Shown here: positions 40,058 through 49,140 of the stretch, piece by piece
Layout: every line of letters begins with the position of its first letter
How positions within the stretch are numbered: position 1 is the first letter of the stretch
Source: Streptomyces sp. CGMCC 4.7035
GTDB taxonomy: Bacteria; Actinomycetota; Actinomycetes; Streptomycetales; Streptomycetaceae
Direction of reading: 5' to 3'
Length of the DNA stretch: 64,000 nt
Assembly (NCBI RefSeq): GCF_031583065.1
Contig: NZ_CP134053.1
Span: 7,109,001 to 7,173,000, forward strand
Program-made: the position numbers and the translations under genes
The notes under the pieces: generated by a model
What the model was told of the DNA's origin: nothing
The model's database searches: none
What the model saw: only the letters and a program-made list of their open reading frames with translations

Positions 40058-41706
40058 CGACCCCCGACGTCACGGTCACTGTCATCGTCTACAACGACGC
40101 GGCCCGCCTCCCCCGTGCGGTCGCCTCCGTGCGCGCCCAGACCCACGCCAACATCGAGATCGTCATCAGCGACGACCACTCCACCGACGAGACACCGTCC
40201 GTGGCCCGGCAGTTGGCCGCCCAGGACCCCCGCATCCGCTATCTGCGCCTGCCGGAGAACAGTGGCGGCTGCAGCGCCCCGCGCAACGGGGGCATCGAGA
40301 TCGCCCGGGCGCCGTACCTGATGTTCCTCGACAGCGACGACGAACTCCCACCGCGGGCGGTGGAACTGCTGCTGGCCGCGCACCGTGAGCGCGAGGTGGA
40401 CTTCACCATGGGCGCGGTCCACCGGGTGCGTCTGGACAACGGCCGTCGCACGACGTGGATGCCCCACCTGTTCAGCGAGCGCCGCACGGTGGAGGGCATC
40501 GAGGCGGACCGTCGCCTGCTCTTCGAGCCCCTGTCGACGAACAAGATGTACACCCGCTCCTTCCTGGACCGCCACACACTCCGCTTCCCGGAGGGTGTCC
40601 ACTACGAGGACCAGCTGTTCTCGGCGCAGGCGTACTGCCTGGCGAAAGCGTTCACGATCATCCCGGACCCGGTGTACGTCTGGTACATCGAGCCGTTCGC
40701 GGCGGCGGACTCGGCCACGATCTCCAACCAGCGGCACAAGCTCTCCAACGTCCAGGACCGCATCCGCGTGCACCGCCTGATCGACGACTTCCTGGAGGAG
40801 AGCGGGCACGCCGGGCTGCGGCAGGACAAGGACTACAAGTTCCTCAAGCACGACTTCCGGCTGTACGCGGGCGACCTGCCCTACCGGGACGAGGAGTGGC
40901 TGAACGCCTTCGCCGACATCATGAACCCCTACCTGGACGCCCTCTCCCCCGGCGCTTACGCCCGACTGCCCCGCCCGGAGCGGGTGGTGCTGGAGCTGCT
41001 GCGGGAGCGCCGCCTGGCCGACGCCCAGCTGGCTGCCCGCGGCCTGGGGCATCCGGTGGCGCCGCGGCAGGTCGGGGCCGATGCGTCCGGAGTGCCGTAC
41101 TGGGGTTCCGAGGTGCCCGACACGGACCGGGCCCGTGCCGAACTGGACCTGTCCGACCTGGAGCTGGAGACGCGTCCGTTCCCGAGCGCGCAGTTCCGCC
41201 ACGAGATCACGTCCGTGACGCCGGGCCCGGGAGCCTGTGTCGACCTCGCGGTCCGGACCTACGACCCGGGCCTGCGCCTCTCCGTGGGCCCGCAGCGGGC
41301 GAGCATCGTGGTCACCCCCGGCCGGCGCCCCCTGGTGACGGCCTTCCGCCTTGACCCGGTCCGCCCCGGGATCTTCGAGGGCCGGGTCCGGGTGGACCTG
41401 GCCGCGGCGCGGCTTCCCGTCCAGGGCTTCACCGGCGTCCGCCACCCGGTACTGCGCCTGGACCACCAAGGCCTGACCAACTCGGGCATCCTGCTGGCCC
41501 CGCTGACCTTCCGGGCGCTCACGGCGACCCAGGTGGGCGGGCTGCCCCACGAGGTGACGGTGGAACCGGAGGGCCGAGGACCGGGACGGCTCCAGATCCG
41601 GTGGCGCCCGGTGGGGGTGACGGCGCGGGTGGGGCCGGTAATACGCAGGGTGGCGGGGCCGAGGGTGCGGCGGGCTGCGCGGCTGGTGAGGAGCGCGTTG
41701 CGGTGA
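40054..41706 (+). CDS. TarS/TarP-like family 2 glycosyltransferase
   Basis: 550 aa; ATG overlaps the previous stop (ATGA). The GT-A domain has VTVIVYNDA, SDDHSTDET, NSGGCSAPRN (about 69-78), FLDSDDELP (about 92-100), STNKMYTRSFL and HYEDQLFSAQAY (about 183-194). That is the motif order of S. aureus TarS, which adds GlcNAc to wall teichoic acid. The C-terminal 230 residues form a beta-rich accessory region shared with the enzyme at 28354. Last gene of the exporter operon, followed by a complex palindrome. Decoration of the polymer exported by the neighbouring TagGH-like pair is a reasonable inference. Confidence 0.8.
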   Translation: MTTPDVTVTVIVYNDAARLPRAVASVRAQTHANIEIVISDDHSTDETPSVARQLAAQDPRIRYLRLPENSGGCSAPRNGGIEIARAPYLMFLDSDDELPPRAVELLLAAHREREVDFTMGAVHRVRLDNGRRTTWMPHLFSERRTVEGIEADRRLLFEPLSTNKMYTRSFLDRHTLRFPEGVHYEDQLFSAQAYCLAKAFTIIPDPVYVWYIEPFAAADSATISNQRHKLSNVQDRIRVHRLIDDFLEESGHAGLRQDKDYKFLKHDFRLYAGDLPYRDEEWLNAFADIMNPYLDALSPGAYARLPRPERVVLELLRERRLADAQLAARGLGHPVAPRQVGADASGVPYWGSEVPDTDRARAELDLSDLELETRPFPSAQFRHEITSVTPGPGACVDLAVRTYDPGLRLSVGPQRASIVVTPGRRPLVTAFRLDPVRPGIFEGRVRVDLAAARLPVQGFTGVRHPVLRLDHQGLTNSGILLAPLTFRALTATQVGGLPHEVTVEPEGRGPGRLQIRWRPVGVTARVGPVIRRVAGPRVRRAARLVRSALR

Positions 41707-41710
41707 CGGC

Positions 41711-41832
41711 GGGGGCTGCGCCCCCGGATCTCCGCTTTTCAATCGCCGGACGGGCTGAATCTTTGAGCCCGTCCGGCGATTGAGGACGAGGCCGTCAGGC
41801 CGAAAGCGGGGGTCTGGGGGCGCAGCCCCCAG
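41711..41832. repeat. Nested palindromic element, also acting as convergent terminator
   Basis: The core is a perfect 17-bp stem (41740-41756 with 41766-41782, arm CAATCGCCGGACGGGCT, 9-nt loop). Around it, 41711-41738 and 41803-41830 form outer arms of about 28 bp with a few mismatches, each containing a smaller GGGGG-CTGCG-CCCCC type hairpin. It lies between the converging GT2 and GT-C genes. Related palindromes with this core are, from memory, common between genes in Streptomyces genomes. Partial relatives in this window are at 5173-5202 and 16009-16028. Confidence 0.8.
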
Positions 41833-41870
41833 GTACGGGAAGGGTAGGGGCGGCGGGGGCGAGCACCCCC

Positions 41871-43442
41871 TCAGCGCACCACCTCGTACAGCACCTGACC
41901 CCCCGGCCCCGAAGTCACCCGCCGCAACACCCGGTCCCCACCCGCCAACCCCCCGTCGGACGGCCGCTGAACAACCCACCGCACCCCGTACGACCGCAAC
42001 ACGGCAACCCGCGCCCCCCGTGACACCCCCGCCCCGAAGTACGTCCGCACAGCCGCCTCCCGCCTCCCCGCGTCCGGCAGGAAGAAGTCCGGGTACCCCG
42101 GCGCCACGGTGTACGCCCCGTACGCCGGGATCTGCCGCGCGGGAAGCGTCTTGGCCATCACCACGTCCCCGTACCGCACCCACGGCGTGAGCCACTGGTA
42201 CCCCACCCATGGCACCCGGTACTTCGCCGCGACCACCGAGGGCAGAGCGTCCCGCCCGGTCACGTATCCGACGGTCTGCACCTGGGTCCACGCCCCGACG
42301 GCCAGCGCGCCCGCCAGCAGCCCCGCGGCCACGTTCCGCAGTGGCCCGCGCGCCGCCCCGGCCACTTCCACGGCCGCCGCGATCTGCGCCGGGATCAGCG
42401 CCGCCGGCAGCGTCCGCCCCCACGAGTAGTGCCCGGTCAGCCCGCCGGCCGCGAACACCAGCGCGCCGAGCACGAAGAACACCACCAGCGGATCCCGCCG
42501 GTCCCGCCGCGCCCGTACCCCCAGGGCCAGCACCCCGACGAGCAGGAGCCAGTACCGTGCGAAGAGGTCCTGGTACAGCGGCCGGTGGATCGCCTCCAGG
42601 CCGCCCACGCGCAACAGCGCGAAGAAGTCGTAGTACGGCCACACCGCGAGGACGGCTACCCCGAGCGCGACCCCGGCCCCGAGCCGCGGCCAGACCCGGC
42701 GCCCGGTCCGCGCGCCGACCACCGTCGCCAGCGCGCCCAGCGTCGCCACCACCCCGGTGAACTGATGACTGAGCAGAATCACCGCCCACATCGCGCCCAG
42801 CCCGAGGAACGCGATCCATCCCCCCGTGGGCTCGCCCTTCAGCGTCCGCGCCAGCAGCGCCCAGAAGTGAAAGGCCAGCCCCAGCGCGAACACGCTCGGA
42901 TAAGCCACCGTCAGCGCCAGTGAATTGAGCCCGAGGAAGCCGCTCCACTTGAAGACCTGCGTACCCCACAGCAGCACCACGCACAGCAGGGCGAGCGGCG
43001 GCGCGAGAGGGTGGGCGCTCAGCGTACGGACGTACCGCCACACGCCCGTCACCAGCAGCGTCAGGCTGATCAGCGCGCCGATGCGCAACACGACCCATAC
43101 GGACAGCCCGGTGAGGCGGGCGACGACACCGAGGAAGACGGTCCACGGCGAGTAGTACGGGCTCGGGGTGTTCTCGTCGACCAGCGGATTGCCGGGATCG
43201 AGCAGCCGATGCCGCAGCCGCTCCACGGTCGCCGCGTGCATGCCGAGATCGCCGTTCCACGGCAGCCGGACGATGATGAGCAGCATCAGCACGACGAACA
43301 GCACCACGGCCGCCCACAGCGCGACGCCTGCCGTGCCGCGCGGCCTGCCGACTCCCGCCAGCGAGCCCCTGGGCCCCCTGAGCCGCTTCTCGGTCCCGCC
43401 GGACGTCTGTCCCCGGCCGGTTCCCTGTGCCGCGACCCTCAC
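41871..43442 (-). CDS. GT-C-type membrane glycosyltransferase, probable partner of GtrA
   Basis: 523 aa from GTG 43442, which overlaps the stop of the upstream GtrA gene (GTGA). A basic N-terminus, TM1 (ALWAAVVLFVVLMLLIIVRL), then an outer loop with acidic residues (WNGDLGMHAATVERLRHRLLDPGNPLVDENTPSPYYSP), as in GT-C enzymes using polyprenyl-phosphate sugars. About ten more TM spans and a C-terminal extracytoplasmic domain (PDFFLPDAGRREAAVRTYF, VRWVVQRPSDGG) follow. The exact CAZy family is unclear. Tight coupling to GtrA suggests the flippase supplies its lipid-linked donor. Confidence 0.75.
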   Translation of the reverse strand: MRVAAQGTGRGQTSGGTEKRLRGPRGSLAGVGRPRGTAGVALWAAVVLFVVLMLLIIVRLPWNGDLGMHAATVERLRHRLLDPGNPLVDENTPSPYYSPWTVFLGVVARLTGLSVWVVLRIGALISLTLLVTGVWRYVRTLSAHPLAPPLALLCVVLLWGTQVFKWSGFLGLNSLALTVAYPSVFALGLAFHFWALLARTLKGEPTGGWIAFLGLGAMWAVILLSHQFTGVVATLGALATVVGARTGRRVWPRLGAGVALGVAVLAVWPYYDFFALLRVGGLEAIHRPLYQDLFARYWLLLVGVLALGVRARRDRRDPLVVFFVLGALVFAAGGLTGHYSWGRTLPAALIPAQIAAAVEVAGAARGPLRNVAAGLLAGALAVGAWTQVQTVGYVTGRDALPSVVAAKYRVPWVGYQWLTPWVRYGDVVMAKTLPARQIPAYGAYTVAPGYPDFFLPDAGRREAAVRTYFGAGVSRGARVAVLRSYGVRWVVQRPSDGGLAGGDRVLRRVTSGPGGQVLYEVVR

Positions 43443-43993
43443 CGCGCGCCGACGCCCTGCTTCGCCTCGTGCTCGAACACCCACGTCCGGTACACCAGGA
43501 AACGGAACGCCGACGCCAGCACGATCGACAGCGCCTTCGCCACATTCGAGCCGAACGGCCCGTCCATGCCGAGGCCCTGGTATCCGGCGTAGAACAGCAC
43601 GCTCTCCATCACCACGCCGATTCCGCTGAAGCCGAAGAACAGGGCGATCTGCCTCGGGGTGCGTGCGGCCCGGTCTCGGTAGGCGAAGAAGCGGAAGCCG
43701 AGGTAGTTGGTGCCCATGGCGATGACGCTGGCGAGCACGGTCGCCGCCATCGGCGCCCACTTCACACCGTGCAGCAGGAAGTTGAAGACGACGAAGTTGA
43801 CCGCGACACCGCTACCGCCGACGACGCCGAACTTGGCCGCCTCGACCACGAGCCGCCGGACCCGGACGAGCGTCGAAGCCGGGATCGGGGCCGCGTCCGG
43901 GGCCGGGACCTGCGCCGGGACCTGGGCGGGAACGACGGTCTCGGCGGCCGGGCGAGCGACCCGGGGCCGCTGCTCGGAGAGGTTCACGCTCAC
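43439..43993 (-). CDS. GtrA-family membrane protein (lipid-linked sugar flippase)
   Basis: 184 aa from GTG 43993, placed 9 nt after TCCTCC (minus strand GGAGGA at 44008-44003). The N-terminal 40 residues are cytoplasmic with a PAQVPAQVPA repeat. Four TM helices of the GtrA family follow (KFGVVGGSGVAVNFVVFNFLLH, ATVLASVIAMGTNYLGFRFFAYRDR, IALFFGFSGIGVVMESVLFYAG, NVAKALSIVLASAFRFLVYRTWVF). GtrA proteins flip polyprenyl-phosphate-linked monosaccharides. It shares a 4-nt overlap with the downstream GT-C gene. Confidence 0.88.
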   Translation of the reverse strand: MSVNLSEQRPRVARPAAETVVPAQVPAQVPAPDAAPIPASTLVRVRRLVVEAAKFGVVGGSGVAVNFVVFNFLLHGVKWAPMAATVLASVIAMGTNYLGFRFFAYRDRAARTPRQIALFFGFSGIGVVMESVLFYAGYQGLGMDGPFGSNVAKALSIVLASAFRFLVYRTWVFEHEAKQGVGAR

Positions 43994-44141
43994 GGGTACG
44001 GGTCCTCCACAGTCATCCGAAGATCTCGCCAACCTAGCCCAAATGTCCCGTTTAGCAGGAAAGGGTAAATTCAACGCCGGAATTCCCCAAGATACCGGCA
44101 AGAAAGCCGGACAGGGCGGAAAGCGAGAGGACCATGCCCGA

Positions 44142-44191
44142 GTACGCGGACGGGGGCGCCCCAACACCTTGGGGCGCCCCCGTCCGCGTAC
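44142..44191 (-). terminator. Perfect 21-bp terminator of the NAD-glutamate dehydrogenase gene
   Basis: Arms 44142-44162 and 44171-44191, loop AACACCTT. The stem begins 9 nt after the dehydrogenase stop on the minus strand; it is the longest perfect hairpin in the window. Confidence 0.85.
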
Positions 44192-44199
44192 CGGGCCTC

Positions 44200-47100
44200 C
44201 TAGCCGTGCGACCGCAGCAGCGTCCGCATCGTGCGCATCGCCACCGACAGGTTCGCGAGGTCGAAGGAGTCCGAGTTCGCGATCTCGTCGAGAGTCGTAC
44301 GCGCCCGGCTCAGGATCGCCGCGTTCCTCTCCTCCCAGCCCGTGAAGCGCTGCTCCGGCGTGGAAGCGCCGTTGCCCACCGCCAGGATCTCGGCCGTCAG
44401 GCCCGCGTGGGCCGCGTACAGGTCCTCACGGATCGCCGCGCGGGCCATCGACTGCCACCGGTCGGCGCGCGGCAGTTCGATGATGCGGTCCATGAGCTGG
44501 GTGATCCGCAGCCGGTCGGCGAGGTCGTAGTAGACCTCGGCGACGGCCATCGGGTCCTTGCCGGTGCGGTCGGCCACCGACACGATGTCGAGCGTCGGGA
44601 AGGCGGAGGAGAACCCGGCCACGCGCGTGGCGAGTTCGTCCGGGACGCCGGCGCCCGTCAGCTCGTCGTAGATCTTCTGCCACCAGGCCAGGTCCGCGCC
44701 GCGCAGCAGCTTGGGCAGCTCGCTCCAGACCTGCTCGACACGGTCCTTGAAGAACGCGATCGTCCCGGTGAGCTCCAGCGGCTGCGGCCGGTTGTTGAGC
44801 AGCCAGCGCGTGCCACGCTCGACCAGCCGGCGGGAGTGCAGCCGGATCCGGGTCTGCACATCGGCGTCGACCTCGTTGTCGAGGGCCTCGACCGCGTCCC
44901 ACACCGCACCGGCGTGGAAGATCGCGCGGGACGCGGTCTGCGCCCTGACGATCTCCTCCAGCGAGGCGCCCGTCTCCTCACGCAGACGGTGCAGGAAGCT
45001 CGTACCACCCGTGTTGACCGTGTCGTTGACCAGGAGGGTCGTCACGATCTCACGGCTCAGCGCGTGGCTGTCGATCTGCTCGGGGAACCGATCGCGCAGC
45101 GCGGTCGGGAAGTACGCGTGCAGCAGGCTGCGCAGATACGGGTCGTCGGGCAGCGGCGTCTCCAGCAGCTCCCTGGCCACCGTGATCTTCGTGTACGCCA
45201 GCAGGACCGCCGTCTCCGGGCCGGTCAGGCCCTGCCCGGAGCCCAGTCGCTCACGGATCTGCCGCTCGGTGGGCAGGAACTCCAGCGCCCGGTCGAGGTG
45301 ACCCTCGCGCACCAGGTGACGCATGAAGCGCTGCTGCGCGTGCAGCATGTCCTTCGACTGGAACAGGGCGTTGGCGATCGCCACGTTCTGCGCGTAGTTG
45401 TTGCGCAGCACCAGGGCGCCGACCTCGTCCGTCATCTCGGCGAGCAGCTGGTTGCGCTGCTTGACCGTCAGATCGCCGTTGGCCACGACCGCGTTGAGCA
45501 GGATCTTGATGTTCACCTCGTGGTCGGAGGTGTCCACGCCCGCGCTGTTGTCGATCGCGTCGGTGTTGATCTTTCCGGCGTGCTGGGCGAACTCGATCCG
45601 GCCGAGCTGGGTCAGACCCAGGTTGCCGCCCTCGCCGACGACCTTGACGCGCAGGTCCCGGCCGTCCACGCGGATGGCGTCGTTGGCCTTGTCGCCGACG
45701 TCCGCGTTCGACTCCGTCGACGCCTTCACGTACGTGCCGATGCCGCCGTTCCACAGCAGGTCGACCGGCGCCTTGAGGATCGCCTTCATCAGGTCGGCCG
45801 GCGTCATCTTCATGACGCGGGACTCGATACCGAGGGCCTCGCGGATGTGCGCGTTGATCGGGATCGCCTTGGCCGAGCGGGGGAACACCCCACCGCCCGC
45901 CGACAGCAGATCGGTGTCGTAGTCGGCCCACGAGGAGCGCGGCAGGTCGAACAGGCGGCGCCGTTCGGCGTACGAGGTCGCCGCGTCCGGGTTCGGGTCG
46001 ATGAAGATGTGCCGGTGGTCGAAGGCGGCGACCAGACGGATGTGCTCGGACAGCAGCATGCCGTTGCCGAACACGTCACCGGACATGTCGCCGATGCCGA
46101 CCACGGTGAAGTCCTCGGCCTGGGTGTTCACGCCCAGCTCCCGGAAGTGCCGCTTCACGGACTCCCAGGCGCCACGGGCGGTGATGCCCATCTTCTTGTG
46201 GTCGTAGCCCGCCGAGCCGCCGGAGGCGAAGGCGTCGCCGAGCCAGAAGTTGTACTTCTCGGCCACCTCGTTGGCGATGTCCGAGAACGTCGCGGTGCCC
46301 TTGTCCGCGGCGACCACGAGGTAGGTGTCGTCCGAGTCGTGCCGGACCACGTCCGCGGGCGGCACGATCTCGCCGGCCACCATGTTGTCGGTGATGTCGA
46401 GCAGCGCCGAGATGAACGTCCGGTAGCTGCGGATGCCCTCGGCGAGCCACGCGTCGCGGTCCACGGCCGGGTCCGGCAGCTGCTTGGCGACGAACCCGCC
46501 CTTGGCGCCGACCGGCACGATGACGGTGTTCTTCACCATCTGCGCCTTGACCAGGCCGAGGATCTCGGTACGGAAGTCCTCACGACGATCGGACCAGCGC
46601 AGGCCGCCTCGCGCGACCTTGCCGAAGCGCAGGTGCACGCCCTCCACACGCGGCGAGTACACCCAGATCTCGTACGCCGGACGCGGTGCCGGCAGGTCCG
46701 GGATGGCCTGCGGGTCGAACTTCATGGAGATGTAGTCGTGCGGCGTGCCGCCCGCGGCCTCCTGGAAGAAGTTCGTGCGCAGGGTGGCCTTGATGACGGT
46801 GAGGAAGGAGCGCAGGATCCTGTCCTCGTCGAGCGAGGCGACCTGGTCGAGGGCGGCGTCCAGCTCCTCCAACAGGGCGTCCGTCAGCTCCAGGCCGGCG
46901 CGCTGCCGCTCCGGCGACATCCGCGCCTCGAAGAGCGAGATCAGCAGCCGGGTGGTGTGGACGTTGTTGCGGAGGGTGTCCTCCATATAGTCCTGGCTGA
47001 AGGTCGAACCGGCCTGGCGCAGGTACTTGGCGTACGCCCGCAGCACCATCGCCTGCCGCCAGGTGAGCCCGGCGCTCAGCACGAGGGCGTTGAAGCCGTC

Positions 47101-49140
47101 GTTCTCGGCCTGCCCGGTCCAGGTGGCGGCGAAGGCGTCCTGGAACCGCTCACGGGCGTCGTCGCCGAGGTAGTCGCCGTTGCCGAGCAGGGACTTGGGC
47201 AGGCGCAGACCGAAGTCGTAGATCCACGCGGTCGAACGGTCGGCGCAGCGCAGCTCGTACGGGCGCTCGTCGATGACCTCGACACCGAGCCGGTTGAGCA
47301 CGGGCAGGACCGCGGAGAGGGAGACGGCCTCGCCCTTGCGGTAGATCTTGAAGCGGCGCTCGCCGGGGCCGACGCCCACGGGCTCGTACAGGCTGAGGGC
47401 GAAGTCCTTGCCGCCCTCCCCGACGGAGAGCCGCTCCAGGTGGACGAGGTCGGCGACCGCGGCGCGCGGGGTGTGGTCGGCCTTGTAGCCCTCGGTGAAG
47501 GCGCCCGCGTAACGGCGCAGCAGTTCGGCGGCGTGCTCCTCGCCGAGCTCGGCGTTCATCGCCTCGGCGAAGGCGTCGGCCCAGGAACGGGCGGCCTCCA
47601 CCAGCCGGGCCTCGATGCGCTCCTTGTCGGCGTCGGACAGCTGCGGCAGCTCCGTGCCCTGCGGGACGCGGACCACGAAGTGCAGCCGGGACAGGATCGA
47701 CTCGGTGTTCCACGCCGTGAAGTCGACGCTGGTGCCGCCGAGTTCCTCCTTGAGGATGTCGATGATCCGCAGTCGCACAACGGTGGTGTAGCGGTCGCGC
47801 GGCAGGTAGACGAGGGCCGAGTAGTAGCGCCCGTACTCGTCCTGGCGCAGGTAGAGCCGCAGACGGCGGCGTTCCTGGAGGTAGAGGACGGAGGTGACGA
47901 TGGAGCGCAGCTCGTCGGCCGGGGTCTGGAACAGCTCGTCGCGCGGGTAGGTCTCCAGGATCTGGAGCAGGTCACGGCCGTCGTGGCTGTTCGGCGAGAA
48001 ACCGGCGCCCTTGAGGACCTCGTCGACCTTGCGCCGGATCACGGGCACGCGGCGCACGGACTCGGTGTAGGCGGCGGACGAGAACAGGCCCAGGAAGCGG
48101 CGCTCGCCGACGACGTTGCCGTTCCCGTCGAACTTCTTCACACCGACGTAGTCGAGATACGACGGACGGTGCACAGTGGCGCGGCTGTTGGCCTTGGTGA
48201 GAACCAGCAGCTTGTGCTCGCGCGCCTTGGCGCGGGCGTCGGCCGGCAGCCGCTCGAAGGACGGGCTGACCGGGTGGCTCTCGTCGCTCGCGTGGTGCGG
48301 GTCGGATCGCAGTATGCCGAGCCCGGTGCCGGGCACGGCGGCCAGCGAGTCGTCCTCGCGCAGCTGGTACTCGCGGAAGCCGAGGAAGGTGAAGTGGTCG
48401 TCGGCCAGCCAGCGCAGCAGCTCGCGGGCCTCCTCGACCTCCGGCCCGGGCAGGTCCCCGGGCACGGCCTCCTTCGGGAGCTCGTCGGCGATGCGCAGCG
48501 CCGCTTCGCGCATCTTGTCCCAGTCCTCGACGGACTCGCGGACGTCGGACAGGACGCGCAGCAGATCGGCGGTGATCTGCTTCAGGTCGGCACGGTCGGT
48601 CTCGCGGTCGATCTCTACGTGGATCCAGGACTCGACGTGCGCGTCGTGCGGCAGCTCGCCGCCGGACGCCGCGGGCAGCACCTCCAGCAGCTTGCCGGTC
48701 AGGTCACGGCGGACGATGAACTGGGGGTGGATGACGACGTGGATACCGCGACCCTGCCGCGAGAGCTCATTGGTGACCGAGTCGACGAGGAAGGGCATGT
48801 CGTCGGTCACGACCTCGACGACGGAGTGGCTGCAGGTCCAGCCGTTCTCCTCGACGGTCGGGGTGTGGACCCGCACGTTGGCCGTGCCCTGGGGGCGCGT
48901 TTCGGCCAGTCTGTAGTGCGAGAAAGCGGCTCCGAAGACATCCACCGGGTCGCGGTCGGCCAGGTCCTCCGGGGCGGTGTGCAGGTAGTAGCGCTGGAGG
49001 AACGCGAGCACGGTGTCCCGGTCCGGGGTGCCCTCGCCCGTCGTCCCGGTCGGTAGGTGCCCCCCGACCGGGCTGTTCTCAGCTACCCGGGCGGCCCTCT
49101 CGAGCAGCTCGGCCTTGGCTTCGTCCAGCTTGGTCTGCAT
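44200..49140 (-). CDS. gdh: NAD-specific glutamate dehydrogenase, 180-kDa class
   Basis: 1646 aa, far larger than the usual 50-kDa enzymes and typical of the L180 class first described in Streptomyces. It oxidises glutamate to 2-oxoglutarate and ammonium with NAD. The N-terminal about 700 residues hold regulatory regions that look ACT-like (GWTCSHSVVEVVTDDMPFLVDSV; HVVIHPQFIVRRD). The catalytic core (about 750-1200) includes RGGLRWSDRREDFRTEILGLVKAQMVKN, VPVGAKGGFVAKQLP (substrate-binding lysines) and the nucleotide-binding stretch IGDMSGDVFGNGML. The C-terminal 400 residues are helical. Start ATG 49140 lacks a strong RBS. It is monocistronic with its own terminator. Confidence 0.95.
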   Translation of the reverse strand: MQTKLDEAKAELLERAARVAENSPVGGHLPTGTTGEGTPDRDTVLAFLQRYYLHTAPEDLADRDPVDVFGAAFSHYRLAETRPQGTANVRVHTPTVEENGWTCSHSVVEVVTDDMPFLVDSVTNELSRQGRGIHVVIHPQFIVRRDLTGKLLEVLPAASGGELPHDAHVESWIHVEIDRETDRADLKQITADLLRVLSDVRESVEDWDKMREAALRIADELPKEAVPGDLPGPEVEEARELLRWLADDHFTFLGFREYQLREDDSLAAVPGTGLGILRSDPHHASDESHPVSPSFERLPADARAKAREHKLLVLTKANSRATVHRPSYLDYVGVKKFDGNGNVVGERRFLGLFSSAAYTESVRRVPVIRRKVDEVLKGAGFSPNSHDGRDLLQILETYPRDELFQTPADELRSIVTSVLYLQERRRLRLYLRQDEYGRYYSALVYLPRDRYTTVVRLRIIDILKEELGGTSVDFTAWNTESILSRLHFVVRVPQGTELPQLSDADKERIEARLVEAARSWADAFAEAMNAELGEEHAAELLRRYAGAFTEGYKADHTPRAAVADLVHLERLSVGEGGKDFALSLYEPVGVGPGERRFKIYRKGEAVSLSAVLPVLNRLGVEVIDERPYELRCADRSTAWIYDFGLRLPKSLLGNGDYLGDDARERFQDAFAATWTGQAENDGFNALVLSAGLTWRQAMVLRAYAKYLRQAGSTFSQDYMEDTLRNNVHTTRLLISLFEARMSPERQRAGLELTDALLEELDAALDQVASLDEDRILRSFLTVIKATLRTNFFQEAAGGTPHDYISMKFDPQAIPDLPAPRPAYEIWVYSPRVEGVHLRFGKVARGGLRWSDRREDFRTEILGLVKAQMVKNTVIVPVGAKGGFVAKQLPDPAVDRDAWLAEGIRSYRTFISALLDITDNMVAGEIVPPADVVRHDSDDTYLVVAADKGTATFSDIANEVAEKYNFWLGDAFASGGSAGYDHKKMGITARGAWESVKRHFRELGVNTQAEDFTVVGIGDMSGDVFGNGMLLSEHIRLVAAFDHRHIFIDPNPDAATSYAERRRLFDLPRSSWADYDTDLLSAGGGVFPRSAKAIPINAHIREALGIESRVMKMTPADLMKAILKAPVDLLWNGGIGTYVKASTESNADVGDKANDAIRVDGRDLRVKVVGEGGNLGLTQLGRIEFAQHAGKINTDAIDNSAGVDTSDHEVNIKILLNAVVANGDLTVKQRNQLLAEMTDEVGALVLRNNYAQNVAIANALFQSKDMLHAQQRFMRHLVREGHLDRALEFLPTERQIRERLGSGQGLTGPETAVLLAYTKITVARELLETPLPDDPYLRSLLHAYFPTALRDRFPEQIDSHALSREIVTTLLVNDTVNTGGTSFLHRLREETGASLEEIVRAQTASRAIFHAGAVWDAVEALDNEVDADVQTRIRLHSRRLVERGTRWLLNNRPQPLELTGTIAFFKDRVEQVWSELPKLLRGADLAWWQKIYDELTGAGVPDELATRVAGFSSAFPTLDIVSVADRTGKDPMAVAEVYYDLADRLRITQLMDRIIELPRADRWQSMARAAIREDLYAAHAGLTAEILAVGNGASTPEQRFTGWEERNAAILSRARTTLDEIANSDSFDLANLSVAMRTMRTLLRSHG

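Noticed and set aside
39787..43545. A 1252-codon minus-strand frame across the GT2 and GT-C genes
   Set aside because: It covers genes with clear motifs on other frames and consists of Arg/Gly/Ala-rich shadow sequence.
44134..49056. A 1640-codon open frame on the plus strand opposite the glutamate dehydrogenase gene
   Set aside because: It is the antisense shadow of the real gene, produced by high third-position GC; its predicted protein is a low-complexity Val/Leu/Gly/Arg mix with no domain.
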